From the NCBI GenBank assembly GCA_024743175.1, contig JANSXA010000001.1:62001-126000 (forward strand): 64,000 nucleotides of DNA, written 5' to 3'. The DNA is from Pseudomonadaceae bacterium (GTDB lineage Bacteria > Pseudomonadota > Gammaproteobacteria > Pseudomonadales > Azotimanducaceae). Both the position numbers and the translations under genes were made by a program. The notes beneath the pieces are model-generated. The model ran no database searches, had not been told where the DNA came from, and saw only the letters and a program-made list of their open reading frames with translations. Positions 1 through 8,745 of the stretch are shown here, piece after piece. Numbering within the stretch: the stretch's first letter is position 1; every line of letters starts with the position of its first letter.

Positions 1-1076
1 AGCACTATTTCGATTGTCTGAAATCCACAGGGCTAAATCCCTATCGTATTCACAATGCTATCCGTTATGTGGATTCCTGCCAGGAGTGTGTTGGCAACAT
101 TTGTGAGCGTGCTTGCAAGGGCGATGCTCGAAATCGTTTGATTGAACCCGCGTTAAGAACCGGATGTCTGACCATATTGGAGACAACTGAAGCCCTTTCC
201 GTAGATGCAAGTAGGAGCCAGGCGAGTGGAGTTAGGGTTCGCAAAGATGGCGTTGAGTCGATTGTTCATGGCCATATTGTCGTACTTGCAGCAGGTTCTC
301 TCGTAACACCGATATTGCTAAGGAATTCTATCAGTCCTGATTGGAGGCAGGGTATAGGCAATGACTTTGATCAAGTTGGTCGAAAGCTTATGTTCCACGC
401 TACTGATTTTATCGCTGTTTGGCCTCGCAAGAAAATACAACATTCTGGCCCATCTCGAACAATAGCATTCAGAGATTTCTATTTATGTGGTGAAGACAAG
501 TTAGGTGAAGTTCAATCCATGGGTATGAGCGCTGGATATGGAGAAATACTCACCTTCTTGCATCAGCAATTCGATCAAAGCATTTTCAGTAAAATCCCTT
601 TTATACGCAGCTTGTTGAGAGTGCCAGCATTTGTGGCTTCAAAGATGTTTAGCGATGCAGCTGTATTCGCAACAATAGTTGAAGATTTGCCTTATGCTGA
701 AAATCGAGTTGTTTCTGACCCTGATAGCCCTTCTGGATTTCGTGTTGAGTACGCAATAGCGCCAGAACTTCGAAGAAGGGTGATTCGAATGAGAGATTTA
801 GTTAAAGGAAAGCTCAGAGATTTAAGGGTTCTAGTTGTAAACTCCGATGTCACTCTCAATCTTGGTCATGCGTGCGGTACCTGTGCGGTTGGCTCTGACC
901 CGGAAACAAGCGTTCTAGATTCGAACTGTTTAGTTCACGGAATGAAGAATCTTTACGTCGTTGATGCATCGTTTATGAAGACCAGCGGTGGAACTAACCC
1001 AAGTCTCACGATCGCAGCAAATGCGCTTCGAGTTGGTCGTCATGCTTCCTCCTATTTGAGTCAAATGTATCAATGA
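1..1076 (+). CDS. GMC-family oxidoreductase, C-terminal part (cut by window edge)
   Basis: The reading frame is open from the first bases, so this is the 3' part of a longer gene. The visible 350 or so residues match the C-terminal half of a GMC (glucose-methanol-choline) flavin oxidoreductase. They contain the substrate-domain segment with a cysteine cluster (CQECVGNICERAC), the VVLAAGSLVTPILLRNS segment that contacts FAD, and the closing HACGTCAVGSDP ... NLYVVDASFMKTSGGTNPSL block, which carries the active-site region. Family members oxidise alcohol groups of sugars or other alcohols with FAD. A flippase gene follows 34 bases downstream on the same strand, so a role in modifying a glycan building block is plausible but inferred. 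The N-terminal Rossmann FAD-binding motif lies outside the window. Confidence 0.85.
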   Translation, partial: HYFDCLKSTGLNPYRIHNAIRYVDSCQECVGNICERACKGDARNRLIEPALRTGCLTILETTEALSVDASRSQASGVRVRKDGVESIVHGHIVVLAAGSLVTPILLRNSISPDWRQGIGNDFDQVGRKLMFHATDFIAVWPRKKIQHSGPSRTIAFRDFYLCGEDKLGEVQSMGMSAGYGEILTFLHQQFDQSIFSKIPFIRSLLRVPAFVASKMFSDAAVFATIVEDLPYAENRVVSDPDSPSGFRVEYAIAPELRRRVIRMRDLVKGKLRDLRVLVVNSDVTLNLGHACGTCAVGSDPETSVLDSNCLVHGMKNLYVVDASFMKTSGGTNPSLTIAANALRVGRHASSYLSQMYQ

Positions 1077-1110
1077 GTTTAGGGGGTCCAAACAGACAAG
1101 AGCACAGCCA

Positions 1111-2478
1111 ATGCAATTCGTGAATAAAGTATCAATCCGTCTGCGCACTTTCTTCGGGGGCGAGTCGCTAAGCGCCCGTGCTCGAAGTGGTGGAACGATA
1201 CTTCTGCTAGCAGAATTTTATTCGAATGGGCTTAGGTTGCTATCCAACTTAGTCATGACCAGACTTCTATATCCGGAAGCATTTGGATTGATGCTTATCG
1301 TAAATCTCGTCTTTTCGGCTCTTGGCATGCTTTCGGACGTTGGAATCAGAAGTGCGATTATTTCCCGCAAAGCGGACGTTGATGAAAAGTTTCTAAATGT
1401 AGCGTGGACAATCTCAATTGTTCGAGGTTTTTGTCTGTGTTTGATTGCTGTTTGTATCGCCAAACCGGTTGCTATTTTGTACGGAAGTAATGAGCTTTTC
1501 GGCTTAATACTATTGGCGGCAGTAGCTCCAGCCGTGCAGGGTTTTACTTCACCCATTCCATTGCTGTACGAGAAAAAACTTCAGTTTTTCAGGGTTGCCA
1601 TTTTTCGAGCTGCAGCACAATCACTAGCTCTGATTGTGACTTTGATATGGCTGTTTATTTCACCATCGATATGGGCTCTTGCAGCGCACGGAATTTTCGG
1701 AGCACTTTTCTTAGTAGGCTTTTCCTTTCTTCTATTTTCATCTGGCAAAATTTGGTGGGAATGGGACCGCACAATTGCGAAAGAATTGTTTCATTTCGGA
1801 AAGTGGGTCCTACTCGCAACAGCACTAACTTTCATGGGTCGGCAGGGTGATAGTTTGATAGTTAGTCGATTTTTGAGTATCGAAATGCTCGGAGTTTTCA
1901 GCATCGCAATTACTTTCGCTAAGCTAATTGAAATGGTGGTTGAAAAGCTAAGCTGGGGATTACTTTTTCCGCTCTTTTCTGAGGTCAAATCTGATCAGCC
2001 AGATGTTTTTCACAGACGTTTGCTAAAACTAAGATTAGCTATGTACTCCTTATGCTTCCCGCTCGTTGTATTCCTGGCAACTCTGGGGCGTGATGTAATC
2101 AGTATTCTGTATGATGCGCGTTATCATCAAGCAGGCTGGATGCTTGAGGTGCTCGCTTTGGGATTTGGTTTTTATATTCTCACGTCCGCGGTGAATAGCA
2201 TACCGTTAGCTCACGAAGATTCGAAGCGGCACATGTGGCTGCAGTTCTTAAGAGTCGCTTCTATCCTTGTATCAATGTTAGTTGGAGGAGTTTGGTTCGG
2301 GACTACGGGTCTCATATGGGGAATTGCGGCTGGGCAAGCGTTGTATTACCCCCTCCTGCAGTATGCAATTCGCGACTTTGGAATTCGTCCAGGTTATCTC
2401 GATCTAGTTTTCGCGGGCGGAACTGTTGCTTTAGTCGCTTTAACTTGGGGAATTAGAGGAATCCCAAGTCCTGTTTGA
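1111..2478 (+). CDS. Polysaccharide flippase (Wzx-like, MVF/PST superfamily)
   Basis: This 455-residue protein is hydrophobic almost throughout, with about 12 predicted membrane segments and no soluble domain. The N-terminal pattern (GGTILLLAEFYSNGLRLLSN then VMTRLLYPEAFGLM) is typical of oligosaccharide flippases of the polysaccharide synthesis protein family. These move undecaprenyl-linked repeat units from the cytoplasmic to the periplasmic face of the inner membrane. The start is an ATG shortly after the upstream oxidoreductase, so the two are probably co-transcribed. A second flippase gene lies at 46842-48374, so the window may serve two glycan pathways. The substrate cannot be read from the sequence. 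Confidence 0.85.
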   Translation: MQFVNKVSIRLRTFFGGESLSARARSGGTILLLAEFYSNGLRLLSNLVMTRLLYPEAFGLMLIVNLVFSALGMLSDVGIRSAIISRKADVDEKFLNVAWTISIVRGFCLCLIAVCIAKPVAILYGSNELFGLILLAAVAPAVQGFTSPIPLLYEKKLQFFRVAIFRAAAQSLALIVTLIWLFISPSIWALAAHGIFGALFLVGFSFLLFSSGKIWWEWDRTIAKELFHFGKWVLLATALTFMGRQGDSLIVSRFLSIEMLGVFSIAITFAKLIEMVVEKLSWGLLFPLFSEVKSDQPDVFHRRLLKLRLAMYSLCFPLVVFLATLGRDVISILYDARYHQAGWMLEVLALGFGFYILTSAVNSIPLAHEDSKRHMWLQFLRVASILVSMLVGGVWFGTTGLIWGIAAGQALYYPLLQYAIRDFGIRPGYLDLVFAGGTVALVALTWGIRGIPSPV

Positions 2479-2626
2479 ACATACACCTGAATAGCTTCGG
2501 ATGATCGTAATTGACCTCTTACTGGATCTAAACAATACGTTTTTTGTCATAGCAGCCAATGTTTCTATCGCAAGAAATGAAACTCGACGACTCATCTAAA
2601 AATATAGCTTACGAGAACTGCACACT

Positions 2627-3748
2627 ATGAAATTACCGCGGCCTGTAGACATAAAGAATCTATTGCGTCCCGAACCCTTGCGAAGGATTTGGGACGAAAC
2701 GCGTATCCGGTTCAATTTACATCATTCGACCGAATTCCTGATCTTGAGCGAGAGTCATCGAATTCCGCAAGCGATGGTTAACCCTCTTGTCAGATGGAAA
2801 GGTCAATCTGATACAAAGGCAGTGATCGAAGTTACCAGAGAGCGAGCGTCCAAATACATGCTCTGGGATAAGGTTAGTCCGAGTGTGGTTTTTGTACAAT
2901 GTTGGTTCAATACTTCGAGACGTGAAGTGGAGGACTTGATTTTAGGCCTCAGAACCAATCATCCGCATGCGAAAATTGTTTTCCTCGATTGGTATGCGCC
3001 CACACACTTGCCCCAACCATGGTTGTTCGATTTAGTTGACGTCTATATCAAGAAACACCTTATGCGTGATAAAAGTACTTATCGAGATGGTTTTTGTGAC
3101 ACGAATCTCATTGAATATGAAGCTCAATGGGATGTAAGTTTTAAGCCGCCGAGGGCGAATGGTATTAGTGACTCTCATATTGATTCGAAATTGGTTTTAG
3201 GGTGGAACTTTGCTACCGACCGTTTTCTATCATCTCAAATCCGAAATGGTCCGTTCCCATCTAGAGAGCGTCCAATTAATTTGCACTGCCGAATCGCGGT
3301 CGAAAATGGAGAGCCCTGGTATAGGCACATGAGGAAACGTGCTTTTGATGCAGTTTCTGAGCTTGGAGTCGCAAACGTAATCGTGTCCGACCAACTAATC
3401 CCATCATCGATGTATTGGGATGAACTGAGAAAGAGCAAGGCATGTGTCAGCCCATTTGGGTATGGGGAAGTTTGCTGGAGGGACTTTGAAGCGATTGCAG
3501 CGGGTGCAGTGCTGATAAAACCAGATATGGGCCACTTGGAAACACAACCCGATATCTATCAACCCTACGAAACTTACGTACCTGTGCGTTGGGATTGGAA
3601 GGATTTAGCCGAAAAAGTCCACTGGGTACTCGAATCCGAAGAGCGTCGAAGCAAGATCGTGGTTCGTGCTGCGGACGTTTGGAGTCAGTTCATAAAAACT
3701 GGCTGGCAAGCGGAACGATCGCGTTTAATTCGTCTGATTGGTAGGTGA
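2627..3748 (+). CDS. Glycosyltransferase, GT-B fold, family 1-like
   Basis: The product has 373 residues, no signal peptide and no clear membrane segment. The C-terminal third looks like the donor-binding domain of GT-B enzymes (SKACVSPFGYGEVCWRDFEA, then IAAGAVLIKPDMGHLE), which resembles the Glyco_trans_1_2/CgeB-like group where an acidic pair contacts the sugar nucleotide. The N-terminal half is divergent and I recognise no acceptor signature. The gene sits 148 bases after the flippase and upstream of the carbamoyltransferase module, so it probably adds a sugar to the repeat unit. The fold assignment is reasonably safe; donor and acceptor are unknown. Confidence 0.7.
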   Translation: MKLPRPVDIKNLLRPEPLRRIWDETRIRFNLHHSTEFLILSESHRIPQAMVNPLVRWKGQSDTKAVIEVTRERASKYMLWDKVSPSVVFVQCWFNTSRREVEDLILGLRTNHPHAKIVFLDWYAPTHLPQPWLFDLVDVYIKKHLMRDKSTYRDGFCDTNLIEYEAQWDVSFKPPRANGISDSHIDSKLVLGWNFATDRFLSSQIRNGPFPSRERPINLHCRIAVENGEPWYRHMRKRAFDAVSELGVANVIVSDQLIPSSMYWDELRKSKACVSPFGYGEVCWRDFEAIAAGAVLIKPDMGHLETQPDIYQPYETYVPVRWDWKDLAEKVHWVLESEERRSKIVVRAADVWSQFIKTGWQAERSRLIRLIGR

Positions 3749-4132
3749 GTAGATTGGGACGTGTTAGGCCTACGCTAACGTGCGGATACAGAAATTGACC
3801 TCGTCCTGTTTGCTCAGCGCCAATCACGCGGAAACACTAAATAGGCCCTTTTCATCGCAATTTGTTCTTTAGCCTGAAACGGCTTTTGATTAGTGCTTAT
3901 GACACTGAAACATCTCAATCTGCATGCCACCTGGCCAGAATGTTCAAGCTTCAGCTATTGCTTTACTTGAGGGTAAAGAGGGGAACAGCTGTTGAAAGTA
4001 GTGAACTGTTTATATTAAGTGTGCGGATAGTTGATTTTGTTTACAGAAGTTAACAACAGCATGGTTACAATAGGCGCACAACAAACAGCGAGTTTTCTGC
4101 AAGTATTCACCCTCACCAATGAAGAAATAAAG
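3749..4132. other. Intergenic region upstream of the carbamoyltransferase module
   Basis: This 384-base stretch holds only short reading frames with no recognisable product. A weak promoter-like pair can be drawn near 3991-4020 (TTGAAA, then TATTAA about 15 bases on), just before the SxtJ gene. The spacing is poor, so it is a candidate only. No terminator hairpin with a T-tract was seen. Confidence 0.35.
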
Positions 4133-4546
4133 ATGATAGAAACGCAAGAACACTTGGAAGTCGAAATCGGTTCAAACCGGTCTTTTGGCATGGTTTTTAC
4201 AGTAGTTTTCCTGATCATTGGACTATGGCCCCTGATTGGTGACAACCCTGTGCGGATTTGGTCCCTCAGTATTGCCGGTATTTTCCTGACCATTACGTTA
4301 CTAGTCCCCAAAATCCTCGCGCCTTTAAATCGCCTCTGGTTCAAATTCGGTATGTTACTTGCGCGAATTATCAATCCTATCGTGATGTTTATTATTTATG
4401 TCGTTGCCATGTTGCCTATTGGTCTACTGTTGCGTCTCGGTGGTAAAGATTTACTACGTCAAAAGTTAGATAGAGACACCAATTCGTACTGGATATTGCG
4501 ATCTCCCCCTGGGCCCGAACCCGAATCACTAACCGACCAGTTTTAG
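4133..4546 (+). CDS. SxtJ-family small membrane protein
   Basis: The product has 137 residues with two closely spaced hydrophobic stretches in the first half (GMVFTVVFLIIGLWPLIG and IAGIFLTITLLV) and a third near residues 75-100. It resembles the SxtJ family, which often neighbours O-carbamoyltransferases in polysaccharide and toxin loci. The frame is open from 4031, but the ATG at 4133 gives the usual family length and a polar N-terminus, so I chose it. The stop is followed after 11 bases by the DUF5989 gene and then by the carbamoyltransferase. The biochemical role of SxtJ proteins is not established; the context suggests a membrane partner for carbamoylation or transport. Confidence 0.75.
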   Translation: MIETQEHLEVEIGSNRSFGMVFTVVFLIIGLWPLIGDNPVRIWSLSIAGIFLTITLLVPKILAPLNRLWFKFGMLLARIINPIVMFIIYVVAMLPIGLLLRLGGKDLLRQKLDRDTNSYWILRSPPGPEPESLTDQF

Positions 4547-4557
4547 GACGCGAAAAA

Positions 4558-4704
4558 ATGATAGTCAAAGAGTTATGGAAGTTTATGCAGGTGCGGAAAA
4601 AATTCTGGCTGCTTCCCATCTTAATCGTCATGGGAACACTGGGGGGACTGTTGGTTCTTGTTCAGGGGTCCGCGGTAGCACCTTTCATCTACACATTATT
4701 CTAG
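4558..4704 (+). CDS. DUF5989 family small membrane protein (48 aa)
   Basis: This 48-residue frame is easily missed because of its size. It starts MIVKELWKFMQVRKKFWLL, has a single membrane helix (ILIVMGTLGGLLVLVQG) and ends in SAVAPFIYTLF. That layout, a short basic head with KKFW, one helix and an APFIYTLF tail, matches the DUF5989 family, which is typically encoded between SxtJ and a carbamoyltransferase exactly as here. It starts 11 bases after SxtJ and stops 16 bases before the carbamoyltransferase, so the three genes look translationally linked. The function is unknown; a membrane docking role for the modification enzyme is inference. Confidence 0.8.
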   Translation: MIVKELWKFMQVRKKFWLLPILIVMGTLGGLLVLVQGSAVAPFIYTLF

Positions 4705-4720
4705 GGATAGGAAGTAAGTT

Positions 4721-6565
4721 ATGAAGGTACTCGGCGTATCTGCCTTTTATCATGACTCCGCAGCTGCATTGGTAGTTGACGGAACTATTGTTGCTGCAGC
4801 GCAGGAAGAAAGATTCTCTCGCAAGAAACATGATTCAGCTTTTCCCGCGCAGGCCATTGACTACTGTTTGGAAGCAGGAGGGGTCCAACTTGCAGATGTC
4901 GATCACATCGTTTTCTACGATAAGCCGTTTCTGAAATTCGAACGTCTGCTGGAAACCTATCTTGCCTTTGTTCCCCGTGGTTTTCAGTCCTTTCGTATGT
5001 CCATGCCAATTTGGATCAAAGAAAAGCTGTTTCAAAAATCATTGTTGAAAAAAGAGTTTGAAAAGTACGACGACACCATCGACTGGGAAGAGCGATTACT
5101 TTTTTCCGAACACCACTTAAGCCACGCTGCGAGTGCCTTCTACCCCTCACCCTTTGAGGAAGCGTTGGTGCTGACTATGGATGGGGTTGGAGAATGGACC
5201 ACAACGTCTGCAGCGATCGGGCGCGGTAACGAATTGCGCATTGTTAAGGAAATACACTTTCCTCACTCCTTAGGATTGCTGTATTCAGCCATAACCTACT
5301 ACATCGGGTTCAAGGTTAACTCAGGCGAATACAAAGTTATGGGGCTGGCACCCTACGGCGAACCTGTTTACAAGGATCTGATGCTCGAGAAGCTAATGGA
5401 TCTCAAAGAAGACGGGTCTTTCAGGCTTGACATGAGTTACTTCAACTACTGTACCGGCCTAACAATGACCAACGACAAATTTGCTGAACTTTTCGGTCAA
5501 CCTGTTCGGCAACGCGAAGATGATCTGCTCGAACAATTTCACATGGATATGGCAGCCTCAGTACAAGCTGTTACCGAGGAAATTGTATCTCGTCTGATAA
5601 AATCTCTGGTCGCAGAAACCGGCATCAAAAACGTGTGCCTGGCAGGTGGCGTTGCCCTGAACTGTGTCGCTAACGGAAAGCTTGTGCGTGAAAAGTTAGT
5701 TGACAACCTTTGGGTTCAACCGGCGGCAGGTGATGCGGGCGGGGCGTTAGGAGCAGCGCTTCTGACCTATCACTACCACAAAGGCCAGCCACGCCCTGTT
5801 GATCCCAGCAAGCTTGACGGCATGCAGGGCTCCTACTTAGGTCCAGGATACGATCAGGATGAAATCGAGCGTCGCTTAACTGCCTGTGGTGCAGTATTCA
5901 CGTCATATGAAACTGAAGCCGCGATGGTAGACGCAGCAGCGAATCTACTTGCTGACGAGAAAGTGGTTGGGTGGAGTCAGGGTCGTATGGAATTTGGACC
6001 TCGCGCTCTGGGCGCTCGCTCAATCTTAGGTGATCCGCGGTCTGAGAAAATGCAGAAGACCATGAACCTCAAAATTAAATATCGAGAGAGTTTTCGCCCT
6101 TTTGCACCTTCTGTACTCAGAGACGATGTTGCCGACTACTTCGAAACAGACGTCGACAGCCCCTACATGTTACTCGTCGACAAAGTGAAACCCGAGATCT
6201 GTCGCGAGATGAGCGAAGAGGAAAGCAAGCTGTTTGGCATAGACAAGCTCAATGTGGCTCGCTCCGATCTTCCAGCCATAACGCACGTCGATTACACGGC
6301 GCGTGTTCAATCGGTTCACAGGGAAACAAATCCTCTGTATTACGACCTAATTGCAAAGTTTAAGTCACTGACTGATTGCAGTGTCGTGATAAACACCTCT
6401 TTTAACGTCCGTGGCGAACCGCCAGTGTGTACACCGGAAGATGCCTTTAAGTGTTTTATGGGTACAGAAATGGATGCTCTTGCAGTCGGCAACTGCATTT
6501 TGCACAAAGAACAGCAGGACGAATCTTTGAGAATCGATTACAAGAATGCTTTCGAACTCGACTAA
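4721..6565 (+). CDS. O-carbamoyltransferase (NodU/CmcH family)
   Basis: The enzyme is predicted to transfer the carbamoyl group from carbamoyl phosphate, through carbamoyl-adenylate, to a hydroxyl of a sugar or other acceptor. The 614 residues cover both family domains. The N-terminal kinase-like domain starts MKVLGVSAFYHDSAAAL and carries the metal-binding HHLSHAASAF motif (His131, His132, His135) and the LTMDGVGEWT segment. The C-terminal domain has the LAGGVALNCVANGK and EFGPRALGARSIL motifs. Length and motifs look complete. It is preceded by its usual companions SxtJ and DUF5989, and SGNH hydrolases lie just downstream, so it most likely carbamoylates the polysaccharide made by this locus. 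The exact acceptor is unknown. Confidence 0.9.
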   Translation: MKVLGVSAFYHDSAAALVVDGTIVAAAQEERFSRKKHDSAFPAQAIDYCLEAGGVQLADVDHIVFYDKPFLKFERLLETYLAFVPRGFQSFRMSMPIWIKEKLFQKSLLKKEFEKYDDTIDWEERLLFSEHHLSHAASAFYPSPFEEALVLTMDGVGEWTTTSAAIGRGNELRIVKEIHFPHSLGLLYSAITYYIGFKVNSGEYKVMGLAPYGEPVYKDLMLEKLMDLKEDGSFRLDMSYFNYCTGLTMTNDKFAELFGQPVRQREDDLLEQFHMDMAASVQAVTEEIVSRLIKSLVAETGIKNVCLAGGVALNCVANGKLVREKLVDNLWVQPAAGDAGGALGAALLTYHYHKGQPRPVDPSKLDGMQGSYLGPGYDQDEIERRLTACGAVFTSYETEAAMVDAAANLLADEKVVGWSQGRMEFGPRALGARSILGDPRSEKMQKTMNLKIKYRESFRPFAPSVLRDDVADYFETDVDSPYMLLVDKVKPEICREMSEEESKLFGIDKLNVARSDLPAITHVDYTARVQSVHRETNPLYYDLIAKFKSLTDCSVVINTSFNVRGEPPVCTPEDAFKCFMGTEMDALAVGNCILHKEQQDESLRIDYKNAFELD

Positions 6566-6583
6566 AGAGTTACAGGCGCAGGG

Positions 6584-7309
6584 ATGAGTAGACAAACGGT
6601 TCTGATTACCGGCGTCAGTCGTGGCTTAGGCACAGCACTTGTGCATCAGTTTATTAAAGAAGGCTTCGCCGTTTGCGGATTGGCAAGAAATGCTGGTGAC
6701 CATTTGCAGTTTCAAGAGCTGTATAACAGCGAACAGTATTTGGGAGTTACCGCCGACGTTTGTAACTACGCGGAAGTGGAGCTTGCTACTGCATCGCTGT
6801 TCGAGAGGTACAAGCGAATTGATATCGTTTTTAATAACGCGGCGGTATATCCAAAGATCAATTTTCTTGAAGAATCAGCGGAGGATTTTCTGTCTGGACT
6901 TCTAGCTAATATCGGTGGTGTCGCTAATGTCTGCAAAGCAGTCTTGCCTTATATGGTTAGCCACAAACAAGGCAAAATCTATAATCTGGGAAGTTGGGCT
7001 GATGTTAATCCAGTCGCTGATAGCGCACTTTACTCGGCGTCGAAAGGTGGCATCCATGCTTTAACCAAAGCAATTGCGCGTGATATCGCTCCGCTCGGGT
7101 TGGACATCGAGATCCACGAATGGATTCCGGGACATCTCAATACCCGCATGAGCGATTTTACAGGTATAGATCCAAATCTGGCTTCTCAGTGGGCAGTACA
7201 AATGGTTGCTAAACAAGCGAGTTCAAACAACTCTATTTTTGAAAACGACCGCGAATGGCATCCACCGGAGGGAATCAAGAAAAAACTTCGCAAGTTGTTG
7301 CCATTCTAA
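6584..7309 (+). CDS. Short-chain dehydrogenase/reductase (SDR)
   Basis: This is a 241-residue classical SDR. The Rossmann motif TGVSRGLG is at residues 9-16, an NNAAVYP segment sits near residue 87, and the catalytic Ser (NLGSWAD) and the Tyr-x-x-x-Lys pair (YSASKGG) lie around residues 137-155. It should use NAD(P)(H) to oxidise or reduce a carbonyl or hydroxyl group. It begins 18 bases after the carbamoyltransferase stop, which suggests the same transcript. The C-terminus is slightly unusual, with a basic tail (GIKKKLRKLLPF). The substrate may be a sugar nucleotide or a lipid; the sequence does not decide. Confidence 0.85.
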   Translation: MSRQTVLITGVSRGLGTALVHQFIKEGFAVCGLARNAGDHLQFQELYNSEQYLGVTADVCNYAEVELATASLFERYKRIDIVFNNAAVYPKINFLEESAEDFLSGLLANIGGVANVCKAVLPYMVSHKQGKIYNLGSWADVNPVADSALYSASKGGIHALTKAIARDIAPLGLDIEIHEWIPGHLNTRMSDFTGIDPNLASQWAVQMVAKQASSNNSIFENDREWHPPEGIKKKLRKLLPF

Positions 7310-7352
7310 AAGCTGACGAAATCGCCTTGAGCCTTTGAGAAAGTAGTAAACA

Positions 7353-8465
7353 CTAGGTTCGAGACTGAAGCAGAAGATGAATTTGTTGCGCAATAGTCGA
7401 GTACCCGGCTGAATTTGGGTGCCCATCATTAGCAGGGTATATGTTTTCCGTCCTGGCATGTGCTTGCAATGCTGGTAACAAGTCTACGAAATCTATATCG
7501 CTCCGTTCCAAGAATGCAGTTATCTCAGAGCGGATATGATCTTCATTCTCCAAAGTTTTGAGAATCTGATCGTACCGTATCAGATCAGGCGAAACGGGAA
7601 CAACATTATCCCAATACACCCTTGCCTTCGTTGGGATGACAGCAACCAGCAGTCTTACGCTCCGCTCTTTGCAAAGCATGTTGATGCGCTCTAATGAGCC
7701 TAAAGCTAAACTGAGTCCCTCAAGAAGGCGATCATCATCAAGATTGAGGCCTGCGACAAAATTGCCCACGTTGACAAAAGTTTCTCCTTCTGGTGCATTC
7801 ACGGAAGCCAAATTGCCTCCATCGATGTTTGATTCACGATAGCGAACGAGATCGCCGACAAAGGACCGAGTAAGCACTGCATAAAGCACACTATGTCGTG
7901 ATAAGAAGTTCCGAAGCCCCCCTAAAAACTTGTCCTCCGATGGTGTGTACTCAACGAGGTTTGTCGCATCTACCTTGGAGGATGTTTTTTCCTGTCGATG
8001 GTGTGACCAAACATCGTTGCTGTACACTAAATTGTAAGCATCCATCAGGTCGTTGCCTAAGTATAATCCTACTACGATTGTCTCTGGTGCTAATTCGAAT
8101 GCCTGAGTTTGGACAAGGTACTCGTAGTGCAATGGTCCATAGCCGCCCAGCGCCATATTGTAGACCTCTACGTTGCTGAGCTCCTGGAGAGCCCTAGGCC
8201 AAGAGTTATCCGCTGTAGCTGCAACTCCATAAGTCATCGAATCGCCTATGGCAACGATTTTTGCTTGATCAGGTACCGAGTCGTTGCGAAAACCTTTCTC
8301 GTCATGTCCGCCAGTGCCAGGTGCAATGCGGTGATTCAGATTCGGGTCATGCTCCATCGTTGGTTGAAGGAGGTCCATAGGATTCAGTACGAGTCTAGAC
8401 AAACCTTCAACAAGCGAAACGGATATCGCGAGACTAAAAGAGATCAGGGCAAGTTTGGCGAACAA
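7353..8465 (-). CDS. SGNH/GDSL-type hydrolase, membrane-anchored (first of three)
   Basis: This 370-residue protein starts with one hydrophobic helix (LALISFSLAISVSLVEG), so it is probably anchored in the inner membrane with the domain in the periplasm. The SGNH blocks are present: nucleophile Ser76 in AIGDSMTYG, the Gly block in MALGGYGP, the Asn block in LYLGNDL, and the Asp-x-x-His-like end block in NDGHPNSAG. Such enzymes add or remove O-acyl groups on glycans. The gene is transcribed toward the SDR (convergent, 43 bases apart). Its position beside carbamoyl- and acyltransferase genes supports a role in decorating the polysaccharide, but direction (esterase or transferase) is unresolved. 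Confidence 0.8.
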   Translation of the reverse strand: MFAKLALISFSLAISVSLVEGLSRLVLNPMDLLQPTMEHDPNLNHRIAPGTGGHDEKGFRNDSVPDQAKIVAIGDSMTYGVAATADNSWPRALQELSNVEVYNMALGGYGPLHYEYLVQTQAFELAPETIVVGLYLGNDLMDAYNLVYSNDVWSHHRQEKTSSKVDATNLVEYTPSEDKFLGGLRNFLSRHSVLYAVLTRSFVGDLVRYRESNIDGGNLASVNAPEGETFVNVGNFVAGLNLDDDRLLEGLSLALGSLERINMLCKERSVRLLVAVIPTKARVYWDNVVPVSPDLIRYDQILKTLENEDHIRSEITAFLERSDIDFVDLLPALQAHARTENIYPANDGHPNSAGYSTIAQQIHLLLQSRT

Positions 8466-8688
8466 AAATATCTCTCCTATGCTACGAGAGGGTACGCTTT
8501 CAATGTGCAGGATCTACGTCAGGCTATTCACACCGAGCTGCACGTTGAACTAAGGTTAATGAAGTGGTTATCGTTCCATTCGTTGGCTACAGTAATGTTC
8601 GCGATTTAGTACTTGTGCAGTCACGGTAACGCTGGGTCTTGACTTTGGCCTGAAGACGCTAGATTTAAGCTCTTAGCATTCGTCTCGA

Positions 8689-8714
8689 GAAAAAAGTGGG
8701 TGCGAAGCCCCACT
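8689..8714 (-). terminator. Rho-independent terminator after the beta-helix gene
   Basis: On the minus strand a 6-base-pair stem (AGTGGG with CCCACT, positions 8695-8714) around a TTCG-containing loop is followed at once by a run of T. It lies about 30 bases beyond the stop of the gene at 8746-9885 and should end that transcript. The rest of the 8466-8745 gap holds no convincing gene and probably includes the promoter of the SGNH gene at 7353-8465. Confidence 0.7.
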
Positions 8715-8745
8715 ATCGAAACAATTGTAAGTCAATACCTTGCAA

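Noticed and set aside
3862-4053. A short frame in the gap before the SxtJ gene
   Set aside because: 63 codons, no ribosome binding site of note, no family resemblance, and it lies where the promoter of the next module is expected.
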